Below, in pieces: positions 1-4,564 of a DNA stretch of 6,497 bases. The notes under the pieces were generated by a model. That model worked only from the letters and a program-made list of their open reading frames with translations. It made no database searches and was not told the origin of the DNA. Position numbers and translations under genes: made by a program. How positions within the stretch are numbered: position 1 is the first letter of the stretch; every line of letters starts with the position of its first letter. Source of the stretch: Puniceispirillum sp965657105 (lineage in GTDB: Bacteria > Pseudomonadota > Alphaproteobacteria > Puniceispirillales > Puniceispirillaceae); contig NZ_CBFHNB010000084.1 in NCBI RefSeq assembly GCF_965657105.1, forward strand, positions 1-6,497. The letters are read 5' to 3'.

Positions 1-280
1 TAAAACATACTTGCATCTCACGAAATTGCCCACAGAGAAAAATAGAAAAATAAAGCGCAAGTAAATTTGCAACCATTCCACCTATCAAAACAGAAGAAAA
101 TACGAAGAAGGCCAAGGCGAAAATTAGCCCAATTTTCCAAATTATTAAAAGCCAAGGATTCTTGATGGCTATTTTATATTCGTTGCCGCTAGGTTTCCCA
201 GAAACAATCGTGAGTAAAGTGTTTAATATTCTACTTTTGCTTTCAAAGCTCTCTCTGACTCCCTTTTCAAAGTTCAACAT
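1..280 (-). CDS. Partial hypothetical membrane protein (N-terminal 93 residues, runs off left edge)
   Basis: An uninterrupted minus-strand frame runs from an ATG at 280 to the window edge, 93 full codons without a stop. I do not recognise the family. The first 41 residues are polar and charged (starting MLNFEKGVRESF). They are followed by a strongly hydrophobic stretch at about residues 42-84 (from PWLLIIWKIG to SIFLCG), long enough for two membrane helices with a tight turn near GG 67-68. There is no signal peptide, so the N-terminus is probably cytoplasmic. I chose 280 because GGAG at 290-287 sits 6 bases upstream; the in-frame ATG at 292 has no ribosome binding site. The codons are AT-rich (TTA, ATA, AGA), unlike the genes to the right, which hints at a different origin. 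The length of the open frame, the good ribosome site and the hydrophobic pattern support a real gene; its function is unknown. Confidence 0.6.
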   Translation of the reverse strand, partial: MLNFEKGVRESFESKSRILNTLLTIVSGKPSGNEYKIAIKNPWLLIIWKIGLIFALAFFVFSSVLIGGMVANLLALYFSIFLCGQFREMQVCF

Positions 281-293
281 CTTTAACTCCATT

Positions 294-342
294 GGTTAAG
301 TTTCCAACGAAGCTATCATAGCGTTGGTTAAGAAAAGGTTAA
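294..342. repeat. Three GGTTAA repeats and a CCAACG/CGTTGG dyad upstream of the left-edge ORF
   Basis: GGTTAA occurs at 294-299, 326-331 and 337-342. The first two lie within the 9-base direct repeat TTGGTTAAG (292-300 and 324-332). Starts are 32 and 11 bases apart, close to whole helical turns, so all three would face the same side of the DNA. Between them an interrupted palindrome, CCAACG (304-309) and CGTTGG (322-327), encloses CTAT-C-ATAG. On the minus strand TATGAT at 320-315 could be a -10 box with TTAACC at 342-337 as a weak -35 (16-base spacer), placing a start near 308 for the ORF beginning at 280. An operator overlapping a promoter is inference; no regulator is identified. Confidence 0.35.
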
Positions 343-483
343 CTGAGGCTCGTATTGTTCAAAAAACCAGACAGCCTTCTCCTTTGGGTAACTTGAACTA
401 TCATGTGCTTTAGAAAGCACTTCAACTGTATTATTTTCAAAAAATCCAAGCATGAAGCGGCGTACTAATGGTTTATCTACAAG
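328..483 (-). pseudogene. Short coding-like remnant, probable 3' end of a degraded gene
   Basis: Directly after a TAG at 486-484, a minus-strand frame stays open for 51 codons and ends at TAA (330-328). Its translation has protein-like composition: it begins LVDKPLVRRF, continues MLGFFENNTVEVLSKAHDSS and ends EQYEPQLTFS. The only ATG (453) would give 41 residues and has no ribosome binding site, while the coding-like character extends upstream of it. This looks more like the tail of a truncated gene than a complete small gene. It ends 47 bases before the membrane-protein start at 280 on the same strand, so the two may once have formed an operon. A 16-base palindrome (405-420) lies inside it. 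I do not recognise the family, and a chance open frame in AT-rich DNA cannot be excluded. Confidence 0.35.
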
Positions 484-566
484 CTATTTTTCACAGAAAA
501 AATGTTTTCGATATCTTGGTTTTGTGGCAATGTGATTGGTATAAATAAGATGATGATATGGGTTTC
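484..566. other. AT-rich spacer downstream of tupA, no gene or clear terminator
   Basis: This stretch follows the tupA stop codon. It contains A and T runs (for example 497-502) and an A/T-only arm pair TTTTT-CACAG-AAAAA at 487-501. There is no GC-rich stem followed by a T-tract on either strand, so I cannot call an intrinsic terminator for the tup operon. The 14-base sequence TATAAATAAGATGA at 540-553 recurs at 3445-3458. Confidence 0.4.
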
Positions 567-1403
567 TTATCTATCGGCATTAGGGAAAAACAGCTGCGTG
601 TCATGCCGACGATAGGTGCCGATATGTTTTTGGCCATCTGATGACACAAGCCAGCTTGCAAACCTTTCTGCAAGCGCCTGTTTCACATGCGGGCATCGTT
701 TGGCATTGATTGTCACCACACCATATTGATTGAATAAAGGCGGGTCACTTTCAAACAGGATCTTGTGATTTGCTTTATTGGCAAAGGCGATCCATGTGCC
801 ACGATCGCTGATGGCATAGCTATCGGCCTGAACAGCAAAATTGAGCGTCGCCCCCATGCCAAGGCCAGTATCCAGATACCAGTGGTCATGACGCGCATCA
901 GGGCTCAGCCCGGCACTTTTCCATAAACGTAATTCAGCTTTATGTGTGCCACTGTCATCACCGCGGGTGGCAAATTTGCTTTGCTGTGCGTAGATCATTT
1001 GCAAAGCTTCGGCGACGGTATCTGCCTGTTTAATGCCAGCTGGATCATGCTTTGGGCCAACAACGACAAAATCATTATACATGACATTGCGGCGTGCTGC
1101 GCCAAATCCGGCTTTTACGAATTCTTCTTCGTCAGGTTTGGAATGCACCAGTAAAAGATCACCGTCACAATTTTGGGCGTTACGCAAAGCCTGTCCGGTG
1201 CCAACGGCAACAACGCGGACATCGATACCAGTTTGTTTTTTGAAATGCGGTAACAGATGATCATAAAGTCCGGAATTTTGTGTTGATGTTGTTGATTGCA
1301 GAATAATAAAGGGTGTTTCGGCAAAGGCGATACTGGATATAGATGCAGATGCCATGACCATTATTACGATGATAAAGCGCTTTAATTGGCGACATATGTG
1401 CAT
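567..1403 (-). CDS. tupA: TupA: periplasmic tungstate-binding protein of a tungstate ABC transporter
   Basis: Captures tungstate in the periplasm and delivers it to TupB. Using the ATG at 1403 the protein has 278 residues, usual for TupA. Residues 1-28 are a typical Sec signal peptide: basic start MHICRQLKR, hydrophobic core, cleavage after AFA before ETPFI. There is no lipobox, so the mature protein is soluble. Family signatures are STTST at 37-41 followed by QNSGL, VGTGQAL at 67-73, GDLLLVHSK at 81-89, MYNDFVVVGP at 108-117 and TRGDDSGTHK at 146-155. In TupA homologues the TTST and RGDxSGTH segments form the oxyanion pocket. An alternative ATG at 1439 overlaps the tupC stop by 8 bases (ATGTCTGA) and would add MSDHLSLCESQA before the signal peptide. 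I prefer 1403 because it gives a compact signal peptide and has a weak GAAAG 7 bases upstream, but 1439 remains possible. It is the last gene of the operon, whereas tupA is usually first. Molybdate cannot be fully excluded as a second ligand. Confidence 0.92.
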   Translation of the reverse strand: MHICRQLKRFIIVIMVMASASISSIAFAETPFIILQSTTSTQNSGLYDHLLPHFKKQTGIDVRVVAVGTGQALRNAQNCDGDLLLVHSKPDEEEFVKAGFGAARRNVMYNDFVVVGPKHDPAGIKQADTVAEALQMIYAQQSKFATRGDDSGTHKAELRLWKSAGLSPDARHDHWYLDTGLGMGATLNFAVQADSYAISDRGTWIAFANKANHKILFESDPPLFNQYGVVTINAKRCPHVKQALAERFASWLVSSDGQKHIGTYRRHDTQLFFPNADR

Positions 1404-1431
1404 GGCTTGACTTTCACACAGCGACAGATGA

Positions 1432-2109
1432 TCAGACATGGTGATGGGCAATATAGGCTTGTGCCGCATTATGCAACGGGTTTGCAAAGAAGTCTTTTGC
1501 GTTTCTATCTTCGATCAGTTTGCCATGCTCAATGAACAGGACATGATCAGCCAGCCTATGTGCCTGGGCTATATTATGCGTTGTCATGATGATCGTTACA
1601 CCGTTTTTATGCGCGTCGCTGATTAACGATTCGATTTTTGCACTGGCTTCAAAATCAAGATTTGCCGAAGGTTCATCCAGAAACAGCAAGCTTGGTTTGC
1701 TTGCCAGCGCTCCGATGAATGCCAGTTTTTGCTGTTCGCCGCCCGATAGCTGGCGGGCAGGGGTATCCATCTGATCTATCAATCCAGCGCGTTTAAACCA
1801 TGCTATTTTTTCAGTTTGGCTAATGCCTGGGCATAGAAAGTCAAAATGTCGAGACGCGCTACGCCGTAGCAGGATGGGTTTTTGAAAGACCATTTTCTGG
1901 GTATGTGCAGGCGGTGCCGTGATAACGCCGCTATCGGGTTCGATAATACCATGCAAGGCTTGCAACAATAGACTTTTCCCCGCGCCATTATGCCCTAAAA
2001 GCATGGTAATTTTGCCTTGCAAAATATGTGTTGTAACATCATTCAGGATCGCAGTCCCATCTCGAATGATTGACAGTGCCTCGGCTTTTATGATGATGCT
2101 ATCAGACAT
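1432..2109 (-). CDS. tupC: TupC: ATP-binding subunit of the tungstate ABC transporter
   Basis: Cytoplasmic ATPase that drives tungstate import through TupB. The 225-residue protein has every expected nucleotide-binding motif: Walker A GHNGAGKS at 39-46, Q-loop Gln76 (VFQKP), signature LSGGEQQ at 121-127, Walker B LLFLDEP at 141-147, D-loop SANLD at 148-152 and switch His178 in TTHN. It is a single short ABC domain without the C-terminal TOBE/MOP extension found in ModC and WtpC, which fits the short TupC type and agrees with the neighbouring TupA and TupB. The ATG at 2109 overlaps the tupB stop by 8 bases (ATGTCTGA); AAGG at 2122-2119 lies 9 bases upstream. An in-frame TTG at 2112, 6 bases from the same site, would add one residue. 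The stop likewise overlaps a possible tupA start, so translation of the three genes is probably coupled. Confidence 0.93.
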   Translation of the reverse strand: MSDSIIIKAEALSIIRDGTAILNDVTTHILQGKITMLLGHNGAGKSLLLQALHGIIEPDSGVITAPPAHTQKMVFQKPILLRRSASRHFDFLCPGISQTEKIAWFKRAGLIDQMDTPARQLSGGEQQKLAFIGALASKPSLLFLDEPSANLDFEASAKIESLISDAHKNGVTIIMTTHNIAQAHRLADHVLFIEHGKLIEDRNAKDFFANPLHNAAQAYIAHHHV

Positions 2110-2809
2110 CAAGTGCCGCCTTTTTAAAATAATGCCGCAAGAACTGGCTGGCGATATTTACCACTAATGCAATCGATAAAAGTACCAGTCCCAATGCCAT
2201 GGCGATAGCCAGCTCACCTTTGGACGTTTCCAGCGCAATCGCTGTGGTCATGACTCTTGTCGAATGGCGGATATTTCCACCCACGATAATAACCGCACCG
2301 ACTTCGGAAATAGCGCGCCCAAAGCAGGCTAGTCCAATGGTAATAAGCGCGATACGCGCATCAACAACGAGCACCATTATGCGTCTAAGGGCATTGACGC
2401 CAAGAGACGTGAAAAGGGGCTTATATTCATTGTTCAACGTTTCAAAAATTTGCCGTGATAGGGCAATCGACATGGGCACAACAAGAATGCTTTGCGCAAG
2501 TATCATGGCATAAGGCGTATAGAGAATTTCCAGCCAGCCAAGCGGGCCTGATCGTGAAATCAGAATATAGATCAACAAGCCTACTACCACCGGTGGCATG
2601 CTCAAAAAAGTATTTGAAATGACAATCAGCACGGGAGCGCCAAAGAACTTCTTACTAGCCAGAATAGCACCAAGCGGCATGCCAATGACAAGCGAAATGA
2701 AAACCGCTGTCAGGCTCACTTTTAAAGACAGGCCAATAATACCCATCAATTCGGTGTCTGCCGAAAGCAGTAAATCAAATGCCAGTTTGAAAGGCGTCCA
2801 AAAGTCCAA
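2102..2809 (-). CDS. tupB: TupB: membrane permease of the tungstate ABC transporter
   Basis: Inner-membrane channel subunit that passes tungstate from TupA into the cytoplasm using TupC. The 235-residue protein is very hydrophobic, with membrane segments at about 23-45, 60-84, 100-117, 150-180 and 200-225. Family-typical stretches are NTFLSMPPVVVGLL at 66-79, followed by SRSGPLG at 85-91, and the coupling (EAA-type) segment GRAISEVGAVIIVGGNI at 164-180, where the ATPase docks. I choose the TTG at 2809: AGGAG at 2820-2816 is 6 bases upstream and the protein then begins MDFWTPFKLAFD, like other TupB proteins. The ATG at 2815 (adding two residues) directly abuts AGGAG with no spacer, so it is a poor start. 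It is first in the operon, and its stop overlaps the tupC start. Confidence 0.92.
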   Translation of the reverse strand: MDFWTPFKLAFDLLLSADTELMGIIGLSLKVSLTAVFISLVIGMPLGAILASKKFFGAPVLIVISNTFLSMPPVVVGLLIYILISRSGPLGWLEILYTPYAMILAQSILVVPMSIALSRQIFETLNNEYKPLFTSLGVNALRRIMVLVVDARIALITIGLACFGRAISEVGAVIIVGGNIRHSTRVMTTAIALETSKGELAIAMALGLVLLSIALVVNIASQFLRHYFKKAALDV

Positions 2810-2815
2810 AAACAT

Positions 2816-2820
2816 CTCCT
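2816..2820 (-). promoter_or_regulatory. Strong ribosome binding site AGGAG that favours a TTG start for tupB
   Basis: Minus-strand AGGAG is followed immediately by ATG (2815-2813) and, 6 bases on, by TTG (2809-2807). Normal Shine-Dalgarno spacing is about 5-9 bases, so TTG is the better-placed start. This is inference from spacing only. Confidence 0.6.
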
Positions 2821-2848
2821 GTTTTGCGGCTCAAGTCGGTACCGTGCA

Positions 2849-2874
2849 GGCCACCATAAATATCATCTGGTGCC
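2849..2874 (-). promoter_or_regulatory. Hairpin-forming dyad in the tupB leader
   Basis: In the roughly 115 bases between the DUF2244 stop and tupB, the minus strand carries GGCACCA (2874-2868) and TGGTGGCC (2856-2849) around an 11-base loop. They pair over seven positions with one bulged G. An 8-base palindrome CGGTACCG (2837-2844) lies between it and the ribosome site. The leader could be a regulator-binding site or an RNA structure controlling tup expression. It does not match the ModE operator pattern, and it looks too short and lacks recognisable elements for a molybdenum/tungsten-cofactor riboswitch. No good -35/-10 pair is visible, so transcription may also come through from the DUF2244 gene. 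Confidence 0.3.
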
Positions 2875-2923
2875 GAAAATGACAGAATAAAATCGGAATG
2901 GCTGATTGATATGGGTGATAAGC

Positions 2924-3445
2924 CTAGTCGCCGCGAAGCTGCCGCTCTTTGGCTCTGCCAATCATGCTGGTAAGTTCATTGGCTAGATGCTTTTTCTCGG
3001 CTGGATGCAGAAAGCTTCCAATTTCAGTGCTTTTACCATGACTTGTCAGGATAACACGCTGACGATAGCGTTGGGCAGTCGTTGGGGCAATCGACGGGGT
3101 TATTTGGACGCGCAACCAGGCAGTAGATAGCTTTTCTATATCAGTCTTGCCACTTGGGTCGGTTCGCTGGATGATTAGATTATCGGCCTCTGTTTTCAGG
3201 GTTTCACGGCGACGTGCGGCGCGATAATTCAGCTTGAAGGCACCCCACACAATCAATATTTCCAACCCCAGAAAGCCTATTACAGGCCAGGCACCTGCCA
3301 GAAAGAAACCAAAACCAATAATAAAGGCTAGTGAACCAATTACCGCCATCACAATGCCAAAGCCCTTTGGCGATAATGACCTATGCGGCCAGATCGTTAA
3401 ACGCTCACCGTCTGCGGGCTTTCGTGATGATGAATCCTTAATCAT
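2924..3445 (-). CDS. DUF2244 family integral membrane protein
   Basis: A 173-residue protein of the DUF2244 family, common in alphaproteobacteria and without an established biochemical role. The N-terminus (1-28) is cytoplasmic-looking and contains the family-type WPHRSLSPKG at 19-28. Two adjacent membrane helices follow, at about 29-50 and 54-72, then a basic stretch (NYRAARRRE, 73-81) and a soluble C-terminal half (82-173) rich in beta-type sequence, expected to lie in the cytoplasm. Length and architecture match complete family members. The ATG at 3445 is the natural start, but only a poor ribosome site precedes it. TTGACC at 3480-3475 resembles a -35 box, but the -10 position (CATCTT, 3457-3452) is weak. 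It lies upstream of and parallel to tupB with a gap of about 115 bases; a functional link with tungstate uptake is not shown. Confidence 0.82.
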   Translation of the reverse strand: MIKDSSSRKPADGERLTIWPHRSLSPKGFGIVMAVIGSLAFIIGFGFFLAGAWPVIGFLGLEILIVWGAFKLNYRAARRRETLKTEADNLIIQRTDPSGKTDIEKLSTAWLRVQITPSIAPTTAQRYRQRVILTSHGKSTEIGSFLHPAEKKHLANELTSMIGRAKERQLRGD

Positions 3446-3488
3446 ATAAATAAGATGAATTTAACTGGCTCTATGGTCAAGTGGCGTT

Positions 3489-3508
3489 CTGACGCATGAT
3501 GCGTACAG
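3489..3508. promoter_or_regulatory. Interrupted palindrome, candidate operator in the divergent control region
   Basis: ACGCAT (3492-3497), one base, then ATGCGT (3499-3504) form a perfect inverted repeat. It is extended by CTG on the left (3489-3491) and CAG on the right (3506-3508) with one unmatched base. The centre is about 68 bases before the predicted start of the dioxygenase transcript, a typical place for an activator such as a LysR- or IclR-type protein. A further half-site ATGCGT occurs at 3545-3550, between -35 and -10. No regulator gene is in the window, so the binding protein is unknown. Confidence 0.4.
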
Positions 3509-3528
3509 ATAGTCAGCGCGCTTCTGCC

Positions 3529-3559
3529 TTGCTCTTAGGAAAGCATGCGTTACTATAAT
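3529..3559 (+). promoter_or_regulatory. Probable promoter of the dioxygenase-hydroxylase operon
   Basis: A perfect -10 hexamer TATAAT lies at 3554-3559. The best -35 is TTGCTC (3529-3534), a 4 of 6 match with a long 19-base spacer, so the promoter probably needs an activator. Transcription would start near 3566, leaving an 18-base leader before the ATG at 3584. That position argues against the in-frame ATG at 3545, which would lie upstream of the transcript start. Confidence 0.5.
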
Positions 3560-3583
3560 AGAAAGGTTTGTTTGGTGGGTTTT

Positions 3584-4564
3584 ATGTCAATCATAGCGCT
3601 TGGGTATCTTGGTGTGCGTAGTGACAAATTGGATGAATGGTCCAGTTTTGCAACCCGCAGGCTAGGTATGCACGCCTGTGATCGGGGTGTGGGCAGCTTA
3701 TCTTTCCGTATGGATGACTGGCGTCAAAGATTTGTTGTTGCCAACGAGCCTGGTTCTGATCTTGCATTCATGGGCTGGCAGGTTTCATCTAGGGCAGACC
3801 TTGAACGCTATGCGGCCAGAGTTGACGCGGCAGATATACCTGTTTTGCCAGCGTCCCGTGCTTTATGTGATCAGCGTTTTGTCGATAATATGATTTATTT
3901 TGACGATCCTGACGGGAATCGTGTCGAACTGTTTCACGCCCCGGAAACCACAACCGATCCATTCGTTTCGGGTCGTCCGATCGAAGGCTTTAAAACCGGT
4001 GCCTATGGCATGGGGCACGCGGTGCTGCATGTTAAAGATGCGCATGCGCTAATGCCATTTTACCGTGATGTTCTCGAATTCAGCGTATCAGACTATGCCT
4101 TGTCGCCTATTCCTTTGTTTTTCTTTCATGTAAATGGGCGGCATCACAGCTTTGCAATGATTGGCACAGGCCGAAACGGATTTCATCATTTCATGATCGA
4201 ATATGCAAATCTGGATGATGTGGGGCAAGGTTATGATCTGGCTCAGCTTGAAAAAGATTCAATAGCCTATACGCTTGGTCGTCATACAAATGATTATATG
4301 ACCTCGTTTTATGCCCACACACCATCAGATTTCTTTGTGGAAAATGGCTGGGGAGGTCGTGTGATTGATCCAGCCACATGGGAGCCGCATGAAACATTTT
4401 CTGGCCCAAGCTTCTGGGGACATGAACGTTTGCATCTTCCCGAAGCCCCTAGATCCGAATTGCGCGAATTGCGTCTAGAGGCGGCACGTAATGGTCTGCG
4501 GGCACCAGGGATAGCTGACTGTCCTTGGTTATATGACCAGCTTAAAGGAACGTTACGTGACTAA
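3584..4564 (+). CDS. Type I (VOC-fold) extradiol ring-cleavage dioxygenase, BphC-like
   Basis: Expected to cleave a catechol-type ring next to its two hydroxyls (meta-cleavage) using Fe(II) and oxygen in the cytoplasm. The 326-residue protein has the two tandem VOC domains of this class: an N-terminal one at about 3-120 (from ALGYLGVRSD to DPDGNRVELFHAP) and a catalytic one at about 137-262. The metal ligands are visible: His145 in YGMGHAVLHV, His202 (or the adjacent 201) in GFHHFMIEY and Glu253 in FFVENGWGGRVI. The catalytic RHHSFA pair (187-188) and Tyr243 in TSFYAHTPSDF are also kept, so it should be active. It is longer than BphC (about 290-300 residues) because of a charged C-terminal tail from about 285 to 326. 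I chose 3584 because the family begins MSI..LGY.G, GGTGGG lies 4 bases upstream, and the promoter overlaps the earlier ATG at 3545 (which has AGGA before it). The hydroxylase gene overlaps its stop codon. The exact substrate is unknown. Confidence 0.85.
   Translation: MSIIALGYLGVRSDKLDEWSSFATRRLGMHACDRGVGSLSFRMDDWRQRFVVANEPGSDLAFMGWQVSSRADLERYAARVDAADIPVLPASRALCDQRFVDNMIYFDDPDGNRVELFHAPETTTDPFVSGRPIEGFKTGAYGMGHAVLHVKDAHALMPFYRDVLEFSVSDYALSPIPLFFFHVNGRHHSFAMIGTGRNGFHHFMIEYANLDDVGQGYDLAQLEKDSIAYTLGRHTNDYMTSFYAHTPSDFFVENGWGGRVIDPATWEPHETFSGPSFWGHERLHLPEAPRSELRELRLEAARNGLRAPGIADCPWLYDQLKGTLRD
4544..4549 (+). promoter_or_regulatory. Ribosome binding site AAAGGA that favours a GTG start for the hydroxylase
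   Basis: AAAGGA within the last codons of the dioxygenase lies 7 bases before GTG at 4557. The competing ATG at 4533 has no comparable site and would add eight residues before the FAD-binding strand. GTGACTAA (4557-4564) holds both the start and the dioxygenase stop, indicating coupled translation. Confidence 0.6.

Noticed and set aside
361..367. T-tract on the minus strand (after CTGTCTGG) as a terminator end
   Set aside because: I find no stable stem immediately upstream of it.
405..420. 16-base palindrome GTGCTTT-AG-AAAGCAC as an intrinsic terminator
   Set aside because: There is no T-tract after it on either strand, the loop is only 2-4 bases and the stem is moderately AT-rich. It also lies in a coding-like frame.
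1432..2109. Phosphate or molybdate transporter ATPase
   Set aside because: The neighbouring TupA-type binding protein and TupB-type permease, and the lack of a C-terminal molybdate-binding extension, favour tungstate.
2598..2882. Long plus-strand open frames antisense to tupB and tupC
   Set aside because: They are shadows of the real minus-strand genes, with no ribosome site and no recognisable protein.
2816..2923. Molybdenum/tungsten-cofactor riboswitch or ModE operator upstream of tupB
   Set aside because: The leader is short, lacks the multi-stem architecture and shows no ModE-type paired TATA half-sites.
3545..3583. Earlier ATG start for the dioxygenase at 3545
   Set aside because: The extra 13 residues do not fit the family N-terminus, and a perfect TATAAT (3554-3559) lies within them, placing the transcript start downstream of that codon.
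3584..4564. Glyoxalase I or fosfomycin-resistance type VOC enzyme
   Set aside because: Two tandem VOC domains, the RHHS pair, the TSFYxxTPSxF segment and the Glu-containing ENGWGG motif match extradiol dioxygenases; glyoxalase I and FosA are much shorter.
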